DNA of 64,000 nucleotides from Pseudomonas corrugata (GCF_001269905.1 NZ_LHVK01000003.1:538981-602980); one strand, 5' to 3'. Positions 16,658 to 25,721 are shown, counted from the stretch's first letter. Notes: a model not told the origin generated them from the sequence alone. Made by a program: numbers and translations.

Positions 16658-17575
16658 TCACTCAGTGCCTTGGCCGATTATCACTCCGTTCACCTTTTGC
16701 CCATAAAGATTGACCCCGTCCGTCTCATGAAATTTCAGTCTGGTCTGTTCGACAGAGCCGGCTATCATCCTTGGGTCTTTTGGTCGTTCGTGGCTGTTCA
16801 TATAGGCTGCAACATGCCACGCCTCATCGGAGGAGAGTGTTCCCCCCTTGCCTAACGGCATGTTCGATTTTATGAAGCCGGCAGCGGTATTGATTCGATG
16901 CATTCCCGCACCCCAGTTGAATGAATCTTTGCCCCAAAGTGGTGGAAACACATAGTCGCTTCCTGCTTTCTGACCTTCACCTTCAGCTCCGTGGCATACA
17001 GAACACTGCTTGGCGTAGATGGCCTTTCCCTTGGTGAGATCGAAACCGCCGGCAGGTTCAGGAATCTCGGGATAGGAACGTCCGGGCAGCTCTTGGCCTG
17101 TAGGTGCGCCCGTTGCGAGCCAGTAGGAGTATGCGGTTAGAGCCGCGATGACTTGGCTGTCTGCCGGAGGCGGCTTTCCGTTCATGCTGAACTGAAAGCA
17201 CCCTTGTAAGCGCTCAGCGTAGGTATTGACCTTGTCGTTCTTTTTTCGATAGGCCGGGTACATTGTGTAAGCCCCCCAAAGAGGAGCAGAGTCAGCTTTT
17301 CTTCCTTGTTCCAAATGGCAGTTGGTGCAGTTCAATCCGTCTCCAACGAACTCGGATGCATTGGCTTTCGTATCTACAAAGATTGCGCGGCCTTGCTGGA
17401 CTAATCGACCAAAAGCATTGTCAGGTAGCGCTTGCTCCGCGGGAGGGACGAATGTGGCAGCCTTATTCCGGATTGGGTTCGGATTTTTGGATGGCGCGGT
17501 TGATTCTACAACTTCAGTAGCACAAGCCATCGATAGGATGTTGTAAGTAATAAGTGCCGCGACGATTGATTTCAT
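16658..17575 (-). CDS. tsdA: Thiosulfate dehydrogenase, diheme cytochrome c TsdA
   Basis: Periplasmic diheme cytochrome of 305 aa that oxidises thiosulfate to tetrathionate (or the reverse). A signal peptide at about 1-20 is followed by heme sites CTNCH (83-87) and CSVCH (191-195). The stretch QGCFQFSMNGK contains Cys126, placed like the unusual cysteine ligand of the active heme in TsdA, and IKSNMP supplies candidate Lys/Met ligands for the second heme. The start at 17575 has GAGG upstream. It lies 10 bases after tsdB and is co-transcribed with it. Confidence 0.85.
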   Translation of the reverse strand: MKSIVAALITYNILSMACATEVVESTAPSKNPNPIRNKAATFVPPAEQALPDNAFGRLVQQGRAIFVDTKANASEFVGDGLNCTNCHLEQGRKADSAPLWGAYTMYPAYRKKNDKVNTYAERLQGCFQFSMNGKPPPADSQVIAALTAYSYWLATGAPTGQELPGRSYPEIPEPAGGFDLTKGKAIYAKQCSVCHGAEGEGQKAGSDYVFPPLWGKDSFNWGAGMHRINTAAGFIKSNMPLGKGGTLSSDEAWHVAAYMNSHERPKDPRMIAGSVEQTRLKFHETDGVNLYGQKVNGVIIGQGTE

Positions 17576-17585
17576 GGCTGGGCCT

Positions 17586-18221
17586 CTATTTACTGAGTTG
17601 CGCAAAATATTGGGCAACGGCCTCGACTTCGCTATCAGTGAGCGAGCGCGCAATATGGCCCATGAGATCGGCTGGATCATTTCTGCGAGTCTTCTGCCGC
17701 CAGGCATTCAGTTGAGATGTGAGGTATTGAGCCGACTGGCCTGAAAGCGGCGGAAAAGCGCCGCCGACTCCGATACCACTTGGCCCATGGCACGCTACGC
17801 ACTCGGGAATATTTCGATCCCATGCACCTCTCAAAGCCATGACCTCGCCAGGTCCTTTCGCGGCGTGTGCACGATTGATTGGTGTTACTACTGAGCTTGG
17901 CATCTTGGCAAACATAACCGCGAGGGCTTTTGATTCGTCTTCGCTCAATGCCTGAGCGACTGGTTGCATTATTGGATTACTTCTGGCGCCTGAGCGGAAA
18001 TCAGCGATCTGCTTCGTCAGATAATCAACAGGTAGGCCCGCAAGCCTTGGGAAACCAGCCGCAGGCATACCCAGACCGTCAGGACCATGACAGGTTGAGC
18101 AGGCTATGGCCCCTGGATTAGCGCCTCCTTGGGAGAATATTTTTTGTGCATCTGCTGCAAAGATGGATGCCGTAAATGCACTGGATAAAGTACAGGCTAG
18201 TGCCAATAGAATAGTTTTCAT
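17586..18221 (-). CDS. tsdB: Diheme cytochrome c (TsdB/c4-type electron acceptor)
   Basis: A 211-aa periplasmic cytochrome with a signal peptide (about 1-22, ending FAADA) and two heme motifs, CSTCH (about 42-46) and CVACH (about 140-144), each in a half of similar layout as in cytochrome c4. TsdB proteins of this kind take electrons from TsdA and are encoded beside it. The ATG at 18221 has GAGGG seven bases upstream. The next gene, tsdA, starts 10 bases after its stop. Confidence 0.85.
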   Translation of the reverse strand: MKTILLALACTLSSAFTASIFAADAQKIFSQGGANPGAIACSTCHGPDGLGMPAAGFPRLAGLPVDYLTKQIADFRSGARSNPIMQPVAQALSEDESKALAVMFAKMPSSVVTPINRAHAAKGPGEVMALRGAWDRNIPECVACHGPSGIGVGGAFPPLSGQSAQYLTSQLNAWRQKTRRNDPADLMGHIARSLTDSEVEAVAQYFAQLSK

Positions 18222-18304
18222 CTGCCAGCCCTCATTATCATTGTTTTTGTAATAGCAAGTCCGGTCAATCAGGTTGATAGTTACTTGGTTCGGATTGCGT
18301 TGCG

Positions 18305-18379
18305 CTAGGCGCAAGCACCTGCGGTCTCGAGCTTTTTGCAGTTGGCGCATCCTGGACCGCGTATTTTGATGTTCAGCAT
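18305..18379 (-). pseudogene. Truncated small thioredoxin/glutaredoxin-like protein
   Basis: A 24-codon frame, MLNIKIRGPGCANCKKLET and five further residues, is preceded by a good GGGAG site. It matches the first third of the small thioredoxin-fold proteins of the MTH895/redox-active disulfide type, including the CxxC active site (GCANC), but then meets a stop; family members are near 80 aa. The rest is absent, and tsdB begins 84 bases further on. I read it as a gene cut off by a rearrangement at the edge of the sulfur block. Confidence 0.6.
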
Positions 18380-18734
18380 CGGAAACTCCCTGGTATGAAA
18401 GTCAGCTAGCTCCTTGTTTATGTTGAAAACGGATCGACTGGTAAAATAGAGCGGGCCTGCAAGGTAGGACGTGGGTCGCCAGGCAGGAAGCCAGACTGCC
18501 GGCTTTACGAGCTCCACGGCGACCCTTGGAGTTTGATCATCAACAGCCAGGTTTTAAGGTATTTGCTGCGCGCTGAACGGACTTGATGTAGATCAGTTGC
18601 CCGCAGAAAATTTTCCGTAACGCGCAAGAGCACAGCCAGCGAACCACCGCGGCGGTTTTGTTGGTACTACCCAGCCTGGCGATAGCATTTTTACTGTGAA
18701 CGACCCCTTTATGGTTTCGAGCGCGTACGCCTCG
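18380..18734. other. Intergenic stretch with no recognisable gene; likely island boundary
   Basis: No open frame here carries a family I recognise, and no direct repeat of the tRNA-like sequence at 901-928 is seen. It separates the sulfur/cyd block from genes typical of the Pseudomonas core. Confidence 0.5.
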
Positions 18735-19436
18735 TCAAACCACCGCTCCAAACAGCGATCCCACCAGTGCCGTGACGCCCATGGCCAGCGCCCCCCAGAA
18801 TGTCACCCGCCAGGCCCCAGTGATGACCTTGGCTCCGCCGGCCTTGGCGGCGATGGCGCCCAGTGTCCCGAGAAACACCAATGACATGCACGATATCCAG
18901 GGCACCACGCTGTGTTCCGGCGCGACAAACGTCACCGTCAGGGGCAAGGCGGCACCCACCACGAAACTGGCGGCGGAGGCGAGGGCAGCCTGCAAGGGTT
19001 TGGCGGTGAAGGTGGCGCTGATACCCAGTTCGTCGCGGGAATGTGAGCCGAGCGCATCATGGGCCATTAATTGATCGGCCACCTGTCGCGCCAGCTCGGG
19101 TGATACGCCTCGCTGCATGTAGATGTTGGCGAGCTCGATGTGTTCGGCTTTCGGGTCACTGGCCAACTCGGCCCGTTCGCGGGATAAATCGGCACGCTCG
19201 GTATCGGCCTGGGAATGCACGGAGATGTACTCACCTGCTGCCATGGACATGGCGCCGGCCATCAGCCCGGCCATGCCCGTGACCAGCAACGTGACATGGC
19301 TGGAGTTGGCGGCGGCCACGCCGATCAGCAGGCTGGCGGTGGAGACAATTCCGTCGTTGGCCCCAAGAACGGCGGCGCGCAGCCAGCCGATACGATCACT
19401 GCGGTGGGACTCGGTGTGCCTGTGCATGAATTTCAT
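18735..19436 (-). CDS. VIT1/CCC1-family iron/manganese transporter
   Basis: A 233-aa membrane protein of the VIT family. The signature GANDGIVSTASLLIGVAAA (about 24-42) is followed by a second helix with GLMAGAMSMAAGEYISVHSQ, a cytoplasmic metal-binding helical segment (about 75-140) and three C-terminal hydrophobic segments. The family moves Fe2+ or Mn2+ out of the cytoplasm. The start at 19436 is the first ATG at the family N-terminus. It is 31 bases downstream of apbE on the same strand and may be co-transcribed with the flavin cluster. Confidence 0.88.
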   Translation of the reverse strand: MKFMHRHTESHRSDRIGWLRAAVLGANDGIVSTASLLIGVAAANSSHVTLLVTGMAGLMAGAMSMAAGEYISVHSQADTERADLSRERAELASDPKAEHIELANIYMQRGVSPELARQVADQLMAHDALGSHSRDELGISATFTAKPLQAALASAASFVVGAALPLTVTFVAPEHSVVPWISCMSLVFLGTLGAIAAKAGGAKVITGAWRVTFWGALAMGVTALVGSLFGAVV

Positions 19437-19467
19437 GGTTGAGAGCGACTCGCTGCTATCAAGGGTT

Positions 19468-20445
19468 TCACATCGGACGGGTTTCAATCTGCGCCTGCAA
19501 CCGACCGCCGACAATGGATATTTCCTTGAATCGCTGTTCGTCGCGCAGCACGAACAACGCATCCATCCCGCGTTCCTGAGCCAGACGTGGCCCTTCGGTT
19601 TCACCCAACACCATCAGCGCCGTGGCCCAGGCATCAGCGAGCATGCACGAAGCGGCCACCACGGTGACGGCGGCGATGGGGTTGCACAGCGGCGCGCCAG
19701 TGGCCGGATTCATGGTATGGGCATAGGCTTGACCGGCCACGTCGACCCAGTGTCGGTAGTCCCCGGAGGTCGCGATCGCGGCATCGCCAAGCTCCATGAC
19801 ACCCATGACTTCACGTACGCCCCGTTCAGGTTTTTCCACCGCCACGACCCAGCACTGACCGTCGGGTTTGACGCCCCGGGCGCGCATCTCGCCATCGATG
19901 CCGACGAGGTAGCGGCTGATACCAAAACCGTCCAGGCAACGGGCCAGTTCATCGACTCCAAATCCTTTGGCGATGCCATTCAGATCAAGGTGCAGCGGCG
20001 CGCGTTTGCGCACCTGATTGCGTAAAGGGTCAACCACCAGCGCGGCGCTGGCTGACAACCGGGTGTTCGGCGGCATCGTCGCGAGCGCCTGTTCTGTGAC
20101 TGTCTGTTCTCCGGGGCCGAACCCCCAGGCATCAACCAGGTCTCCCACCGCGATGTCGAAGGCCCCAGCGGATTGCTGACTGATACGCAGTGCCGCAGAC
20201 AACACTGTCGCCAGTTCCCGGGGCACTGCTACCCATTGTTGCTCGGGCGCGGCGTTGAGGCGGTTGAGGTCCGAGTCGGGTTTCCAGGTGGACATTTGCT
20301 GGTCCACCCGGGCCACAGCGCAGGCCAAGTGACGACCCACTTCGTCGCTATCGATCCCGGCCCCGGCATAGAACAGAGCGGTGTAGCGGGTGCCCATGGT
20401 TTCGCCGCTCAGGCTGTAGCGCTGCAACTCAGTAGACGTCTTCAC
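19468..20445 (-). CDS. apbE: FAD:protein FMN transferase ApbE
   Basis: A 325-aa enzyme that moves FMN from FAD onto a Ser/Thr of target proteins outside the cytoplasm. Family features seen: GETMGTRYTALFY near the start, DQQMSTWKPDSDLNRLN, AFDIAVGDLVDAWGFG, LDLNGIAKGFGVD and the C-terminal TSGDYRHW and AHTMNPATG segments that hold Mg and FAD. No clear signal peptide is visible, though the native protein may be exported in another way. It overlaps the reductase gene by 17 bases. A probable target is the DUF2271 protein encoded two genes upstream. Confidence 0.92.
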   Translation of the reverse strand: MKTSTELQRYSLSGETMGTRYTALFYAGAGIDSDEVGRHLACAVARVDQQMSTWKPDSDLNRLNAAPEQQWVAVPRELATVLSAALRISQQSAGAFDIAVGDLVDAWGFGPGEQTVTEQALATMPPNTRLSASAALVVDPLRNQVRKRAPLHLDLNGIAKGFGVDELARCLDGFGISRYLVGIDGEMRARGVKPDGQCWVVAVEKPERGVREVMGVMELGDAAIATSGDYRHWVDVAGQAYAHTMNPATGAPLCNPIAAVTVVAASCMLADAWATALMVLGETEGPRLAQERGMDALFVLRDEQRFKEISIVGGRLQAQIETRPM

Positions 20446-22609
20446 GGTAGCGTCCTTGTGCCTTGAGGGTCAGAACATTCAGATTGAGAGGCGCCAATAC
20501 TTCATCGAGGGCTTGCATCACGCTTTTGGCCATCTCGCGGCTGCCACACACCAGCACCTGGGCACCTTTCTCAATCAGTCGACGCAGGGCCAGGGCATCG
20601 CCGATCAGTCGGTCTTGCACGTAGCAGCGGTCCTGAACCTGAGAAAAGGCGGCGCGCAGTGCCGTCAGGCGACGGTCGGCCAGGTACTGGTTGAGCTGCG
20701 GCTCATAGAGAAAGTCCGAGGCCGGGTTGCGTCCACCCCAATACAAATGCATCGGGTGGCGGGCCGTGTTGTTGCGGATAAAACCGGCCAGGGGGCCGAT
20801 GCCGGTACCGGCGCCGATCAGGATTACCGGGTGCGTGCCCGACGCCGGACGAAATTGCGGGTTTGGCTGGATAAACGCTTCGATCGACGCACCAATGTCC
20901 AGGCCGTGAAGAAACTCCGAGCACACGCCTCCGTTGTGTTTGCGCACGCAGATTTCCAGCACGCCGTCCTGCGAACCGCTGGCCAGCGAATAGAAACGCG
21001 GGGTCTGACTGCCCGGGGGCACTATCGCGACCAAGTCACCGGCCAGGAAGTCCGGCAACTCGCTGGACGCTTTGAAGCGCAAGACGTGGGTGGGGGCGTT
21101 CACCTGTTCGCCGTAGACAATGCGCTCGGTCAGCTGCAATGGGTGAGTCTGTGGCCGCTGCGGGGCATGGATCAGTGTCAGGTCATGCTGGAGCACTTCG
21201 CTCAGCGCGTGGCCCCATCGCGTAAATTCCTGAGAGGACTGGCGGTTGACGGTTTCCAGCCCCAGTAACGGCGCGCCACCGGCCTGCAACATGGCGTCGT
21301 GCACCTGATGGGCGAACTGGCAGAACTGCGGGAACTGCCGATCACCGAAGCCCAGCACAGCAAAGGGCAGTCCGGGCTTGATACCGGTTTTGGCCAGCCG
21401 CGCCAGGAACTGCGAGGCCGAGGCTGGCGCGTCGCCGTCACCGTGGGTCGCCGTCAGGATGAGCACCCGCTGGGCGTTGCTGTAGTCGTTGGCGTACTGA
21501 TTCATGGTCGCGCTATGCACCCGGTGTCCGGCCAGGTGCAAGGCGGCGTGCAAGGTGTTGGCAAAGCCCCAGGTGCTGTTGTTTTCACTGCCCACCAGAA
21601 TCACGCTGTCGGCAGAGTGGGCAGGGGTGTTGTGGCGGATCTTCGGGCCAGCCTTGCGGCGGCGCCACCACAACAGGATGCCGGTCACGCTCATCAACGG
21701 TACGCAGAGGGCGCAGAGTCCCAGGGGCAGGCCCAGCCACCACAGGCCCTCGCCGGTGTGCATCTGGTAAATCAATTCATAAAGACGATGCATCGAGTCG
21801 TGGGGCTGATAGGACAGCAAGGCGCCGCTGACCTGATCCACGTAGCCGTCGCCCTGGATCGTGCGCAAGGAAAACACATCCTTCGGGTTACCGGGACTGG
21901 GGTAGACCAGTTCGCGCAGCTCATTGAGGTCGGTAGCCTGCAAGGCTTGAAGGCTCGCCACCGGCAAGGCCGGGCCGTTACTGACGTCAGCGGGGAAGGC
22001 GGGTTCACTCTGACTGCCGTCAGCGATAAAGCCGAAGATGGTGGCAGACATATAGAGCCCGCTCAACGCCGACAGCAGCAGACCGAGCAAGGCCAGTCGG
22101 CCGACCTCAGCATGCCAGCGCTGGCTGAAGGTGCCCCGCAGTGGCCGCAGCACGTTGCGCCAACCCCCCAGGCGCCGGGCGAGCAATAGCGCGCCAGACA
22201 CCGACAGCATCAGCATGAACAGCGCGCCGACCCCCGACACCCCGTGGCCTGGCGAGCCGAGGAACATCGAGCGGTGCAGCTCTTTCACCCAGCGCGTGAA
22301 CGCGCTGGGTGCATAGGGTGCCAGGCCTTCGCCGGTCAGCGGATCGACCGTTTCAGCCCCGGCCTGACCGTTCCGGTTGTAGTAGACGATGACTGTCCCG
22401 GACGCTGTACGCTGGATCTGCTCTACGCCCGGGAAGTGATTGGCAACACGTCCGGCCAGTTGGCCGACGTTGAGTTGTCCGGTCGCGGTGGTGGTACTGT
22501 GCAAGCGTTCCAGCGCCGGGTCGACCGACAGGATCGCGCCGCTGATGGCCAACAGCATGACCAACAGGGCGGCGATCAGACCGGGCAGGGAATGGGACTG
22601 GCGAAGCAT
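20429..22609 (-). CDS. PepSY-flavodoxin-FAD reductase membrane flavoprotein
   Basis: A 726-aa redox protein with an N-terminal PepSY-associated membrane part (helices about 8-30, 130-150, 180-200 and 315-335), a flavodoxin-like FMN domain (starting near SVILVGSENNSTWGFANTLH, with ATHGDGDAP) and a sulfite-reductase/cytochrome-P450-reductase-type FAD-NAD module (RFYSLASG, GAGTGIGPLAGF, CGSREMAKSV). It should carry electrons from cytoplasmic NAD(P)H through the membrane to periplasmic acceptors. The start at 22609 has GGAGG six bases upstream. DUF2271 and ApbE flank it. Confidence 0.85.
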   Translation of the reverse strand: MLRQSHSLPGLIAALLVMLLAISGAILSVDPALERLHSTTTATGQLNVGQLAGRVANHFPGVEQIQRTASGTVIVYYNRNGQAGAETVDPLTGEGLAPYAPSAFTRWVKELHRSMFLGSPGHGVSGVGALFMLMLSVSGALLLARRLGGWRNVLRPLRGTFSQRWHAEVGRLALLGLLLSALSGLYMSATIFGFIADGSQSEPAFPADVSNGPALPVASLQALQATDLNELRELVYPSPGNPKDVFSLRTIQGDGYVDQVSGALLSYQPHDSMHRLYELIYQMHTGEGLWWLGLPLGLCALCVPLMSVTGILLWWRRRKAGPKIRHNTPAHSADSVILVGSENNSTWGFANTLHAALHLAGHRVHSATMNQYANDYSNAQRVLILTATHGDGDAPASASQFLARLAKTGIKPGLPFAVLGFGDRQFPQFCQFAHQVHDAMLQAGGAPLLGLETVNRQSSQEFTRWGHALSEVLQHDLTLIHAPQRPQTHPLQLTERIVYGEQVNAPTHVLRFKASSELPDFLAGDLVAIVPPGSQTPRFYSLASGSQDGVLEICVRKHNGGVCSEFLHGLDIGASIEAFIQPNPQFRPASGTHPVILIGAGTGIGPLAGFIRNNTARHPMHLYWGGRNPASDFLYEPQLNQYLADRRLTALRAAFSQVQDRCYVQDRLIGDALALRRLIEKGAQVLVCGSREMAKSVMQALDEVLAPLNLNVLTLKAQGRYREDVY

Positions 22610-22634
22610 GTTCAGCCTCCGGAAAGGGCAGGTG

Positions 22635-23105
22635 CTACAGATCGTAAGTAAAGGACTCGACATAAGTGCTGCCGGCCGCTGGCTGGCCCGCGCCCTTGGA
22701 CGTGAGTGGCACGCTGACATCGGCGCGGGCGTCACGTTTGTCCTCGACGGCACTGTCGATGCGGATCTGGTACCCGGCATCGATCAGGGTGTCTGCCAGT
22801 TCGACGCTGACTTTGAGCGTGCGCCCACTGCCGACGCTGGCACCGCTGACCCCATCAAACTCGGTGCGGTTCATTCCGCTACCACGGGCCCAGTCTCCCA
22901 GGTGCTTGTAGTACTTGGCCTTCTTGCCGGCCACCCAGAGGGTTTTCTGGTATTGGCCATTGGCGTCGGTCACGTAGATCGCCAGGTAGGCATCATTGCC
23001 GCTGTAGTCCTTGAGCTGGGTGGTCAGCGTCACTTCACGGGCATGGGCCAACCCTGGCAGGGCAATGGCGCCGGCGAGGCAGGTGGCTGCGATGATCTTC
23101 TTCAT
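22635..23105 (-). CDS. DUF2271 periplasmic protein with an ApbE flavinylation motif
   Basis: A 156-aa secreted protein: a signal peptide at 1-22 (ending AHA) followed by a DUF2271 domain. Residues 84-90 are DGVSGAS, which fits the D-x-x-S/T-G-A-S/T motif that ApbE modifies with FMN (Ser90 being the acceptor). An ApbE gene and a PepSY flavoreductase lie directly downstream on the same strand. The likely role is a periplasmic electron carrier bearing covalent FMN. The start at 23105 is followed by a standard signal sequence and preceded by GGAG. Confidence 0.85.
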   Translation of the reverse strand: MKKIIAATCLAGAIALPGLAHAREVTLTTQLKDYSGNDAYLAIYVTDANGQYQKTLWVAGKKAKYYKHLGDWARGSGMNRTEFDGVSGASVGSGRTLKVSVELADTLIDAGYQIRIDSAVEDKRDARADVSVPLTSKGAGQPAAGSTYVESFTYDL

Positions 23106-23197
23106 GAGTGTCTCCTTCTGATCGTTAGGTCGAGAGCCTGGACCTGCTTGCTGACAGCAACCTGAAGCGCAGGAAAAACTCATCGAGAGGTGAGGCG

Positions 23198-23521
23198 TCA
23201 TTCGGTGATCGGGCTGCCGAGGTAGTCCTTGGCATCGCCATCGTCGCGGAAATGGATCTCTAGGGTGCGCAGGCGCAGCGAGGCCGGTGAGTAGCTGGCT
23301 TCGATGGCGTTGCCTTTTCGATCCAATCCCCTGAGCTCGTAACAGCCGTCGTCAACCTTGATGCGTTGCACGTTCCAGCCATACTGCCGCTCGACTTGCA
23401 GACGCAAGGTGTCACGGGGTTGCCAGTCGCTCACCGGGTCGCTGCAGTCTTCGTCGGCCAGGGCATGACCGCTGAGCAGCAGGCTCAAAAGGGTTGCATG
23501 GGCAATAAAAGCTGATTTCAT
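23198..23521 (-). CDS. Secreted PepSY-domain protein
   Basis: A 107-aa protein with a signal peptide (about 1-22, ending ALA) and a PepSY-type domain (WNVQRIKVDDGCYELRGLDRKGNAIEASY). Two cysteines (near 26 and 60) may form a disulfide. Such proteins are often encoded beside membrane reductases and two-component systems. It heads the minus-strand flavin operon and is divergent from the response regulator gene; about 130 bases separate them and must contain both promoters. Confidence 0.8.
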   Translation of the reverse strand: MKSAFIAHATLLSLLLSGHALADEDCSDPVSDWQPRDTLRLQVERQYGWNVQRIKVDDGCYELRGLDRKGNAIEASYSPASLRLRTLEIHFRDDGDAKDYLGSPITE

Positions 23522-23653
23522 GATCTGTCTCCTGCCGCGGTCGGCATCTGTCGCATACCCTAGAGTGCATTCCTGACAATCAGCTGAATCTTCAGATTCA
23601 CGTCAGGTAAGACGATTAAGGTGCGGCACGACAACCACCACAGGAGTTGCCAG

Positions 23654-24313
23654 ATGCGGGTTCTATTGGTCGAGGACGCCCTTGGGTTGGGGGACGCGGT
23701 GCGCGAGCAGATCGCGGATGACGGTCACGCCGTGGATTGGGTGCAGCGTCTGGACCATGCGCGCGACAGCGTACGCACCACGCCATACGACCTGATTCTG
23801 CTGGACCTGATGCTGCCGGACGGTCGCGGGCTGGATTTTCTGCGTCAGCAGCGCACGGCGGGGAATGTGACCCCGGTGATTATCCTGACGGCCCAGGATC
23901 AGATTTCCGATCGCATTGCCGGCCTCAATGCCGGGGCTGATGATTATCTGGTCAAACCGTTCGACCTGTCCGAGCTCTCTGCCCGAGTCGCCGCGGTGGC
24001 CCGACGTTACAGCGGCAACCCCAACCCGCAGATCAGGCTCGGTCATCTGCAGGTGGACATGAGCGCCCGCACTGTGCAGCGTGACGGTACCATCGTGGAC
24101 CTGACGGCACGCGAATGGGCGTTGTTCGAAGCGTTCGTGCAGCGTCCCAGCGCGTTGTTGTCCAAGTCGCAGCTGGAAGAGCGGCTGTATGCCTTCGGTG
24201 CCGAAATCGAGAGCAATACCATCGAGGTCTACATCAGTCGTCTGCGTAAGAAACTCGGACGCGAGCTGATTGAAACCGTGCGTGGCATGGGCTACCGGTT
24301 GATGGCCGCATGA
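23654..24313 (+). CDS. OmpR-family response regulator
   Basis: A 219-aa regulator with an N-terminal receiver domain (acidic pair Glu7-Asp8, phosphoacceptor Asp51 in LILLDLMLPDG, Lys in DDYLVKPF) and a C-terminal winged helix (TAREWALFEAF, VYISRLRKKLG, VRGMGYRLM). It resembles the QseB/PmrA group. The start at 23654 is the family N-terminus MRVLLVED with AGGAG nearby. It overlaps the kinase gene by four bases and probably controls the divergent PepSY-DUF2271-reductase-apbE operon; that is inferred from position. Confidence 0.92.
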   Translation: MRVLLVEDALGLGDAVREQIADDGHAVDWVQRLDHARDSVRTTPYDLILLDLMLPDGRGLDFLRQQRTAGNVTPVIILTAQDQISDRIAGLNAGADDYLVKPFDLSELSARVAAVARRYSGNPNPQIRLGHLQVDMSARTVQRDGTIVDLTAREWALFEAFVQRPSALLSKSQLEERLYAFGAEIESNTIEVYISRLRKKLGRELIETVRGMGYRLMAA

Positions 24314-25659
24314 AGCCTTCTTCGAGCCTGCAAAAACGCCTCGGCCTGGGGTTGACCCTGGGTATGACCTTGCTGTGGCTGGGCGCGACAGTCGGTGCCT
24401 GGCTGGTGGTGCAACATGAGTTGAACGAGGCGTTCGACAGCGCACTGGAAGAGACCGCGCAACGCATCTTGCCACTGGCCGTGTTGGAAATCAGCAACCG
24501 GGAGGGGCCCCGTGAGGCTCAGCACGTTGCGACGTTGAAAATGCATAAGGAATACCTGACGTACCTGGTGCGAGATGCCAGCGGCCAGATCCTGATGCAG
24601 TCCCACGATGCCAACCCGAATATCTTCAATCAACAACCGATTGAGGGTTTCTCCACCTCTGAAAAGTACCGCTTGTATGGTGCCAGCGCATTGCGCGGAA
24701 CGCTGTTCATTGAAATCGCCGAGCCGCTGGGGCATCGCCGTGAAGCCGCCCGAGAAGCTCTGTTTGCCCTGTTGTTGCCGCTGTTGGCGCTGATTCCCGT
24801 CAGCCTGTTGGGCACCTGGTTGTTCGTGCGGATCAGTCTTCGCAGTGTGCTGGCGTATCGTCGTGCGGTCGAGGCGCGTGGCGTGGGTGATTTATCGCCG
24901 ATCAAGGTGGCCCGCCTGCCGGCAGAAATTGATCCGCTGGCCGAGGCCGTCAACCATCTGCTGGAGCGCTTGCGCAAGGCCCTGGAAGCCGAGCGCAGCT
25001 TCACCGCCAACAGCGCCCATGAGTTGCGCACGCCATTGGCCGCGACCCTGGCGCAGATCCAGCGGCTACATCACGAGGCGCCCGAAGGCCCATTGCGAGT
25101 GCGAGCGGCGAAGATCGAGAACGCGTTGCGCGAGTTGGTGCGGCTTTCGGAAAAGCTCATGCAACTGGCCAAGGCCGAGGGCGGTGGGCTGCTGTCCGAA
25201 ACACCTCAGGACCTGATTCCATTGCTCGCCCATGGAGTCGATGAGTGGAACCAACGCAGCGGTCAGCGCATCGAGTTGCATCTGCCAGGCCAAGCCAGCG
25301 TGTACTCGAACATCGATCCGGACGCCTTTGGCATCCTCCTGCGCAACCTGATCGAGAATGCGCTCAAGTACGGGGCAGCAGATCAACCGATAGAAGTCAG
25401 CCTCACCGAACAGGCACTACTGCGGGTGGTCAATGGCGGCCCGGCGGTGCCGCAGTCGGTATTGCAGCATCTTACAGAGCGCTTTGTACGTGGTCACAGT
25501 GAAATCAGTGGTTCAGGGCTGGGGTTGGCGATTACGAAAACCATCGTGCAAGGGGTCAACGCGAGAATGAAATTGGTGTCCCCTGCGACTGGTCGACAGG
25601 AAGGTTTCGAAGTGTGTGTCTGGTTACCGCTTGCCTGGCTCCAGCCCGGTCGTCCATGA
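24310..25659 (+). CDS. Sensor histidine kinase
   Basis: A 449-aa membrane kinase. A first membrane helix (about 13-35), a periplasmic sensing part of roughly 120 residues, a second helix (about 155-175), a HAMP-like linker, the phosphoacceptor segment FTANSAHELRTPLAATLAQ and an ATPase domain with NLIENALKYG and GSGLGLAI. It is coupled to the response regulator by an ATGA overlap. The signal is unknown; its neighbours suggest redox or metal-linked conditions. Confidence 0.92.
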   Translation: MKPSSSLQKRLGLGLTLGMTLLWLGATVGAWLVVQHELNEAFDSALEETAQRILPLAVLEISNREGPREAQHVATLKMHKEYLTYLVRDASGQILMQSHDANPNIFNQQPIEGFSTSEKYRLYGASALRGTLFIEIAEPLGHRREAAREALFALLLPLLALIPVSLLGTWLFVRISLRSVLAYRRAVEARGVGDLSPIKVARLPAEIDPLAEAVNHLLERLRKALEAERSFTANSAHELRTPLAATLAQIQRLHHEAPEGPLRVRAAKIENALRELVRLSEKLMQLAKAEGGGLLSETPQDLIPLLAHGVDEWNQRSGQRIELHLPGQASVYSNIDPDAFGILLRNLIENALKYGAADQPIEVSLTEQALLRVVNGGPAVPQSVLQHLTERFVRGHSEISGSGLGLAITKTIVQGVNARMKLVSPATGRQEGFEVCVWLPLAWLQPGRP

Positions 25660-25683
25660 CCGCGGTTCGAGGCATAGGCACAG

Positions 25684-25709
25684 AAAAGCCCGGACGCCGC
25701 CGGGCCTTT
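25684..25709. terminator. Bidirectional terminator between kinase gene and a convergent small gene
   Basis: Stem GCCCGG (25688-25693) and CCGGGC (25700-25705), with AAAA before and CTTTC after, so both strands carry a short U-run. Confidence 0.75.
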
Positions 25710-25721
25710 CAGAGAATACAT

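Noticed and set aside
18222..18304. A sigma-54 promoter before tsdB
   Set aside because: TTGCT is present, but the GG of the -24 element is not at the required 12-base distance, so tsdBA was not assigned to the same regulon.
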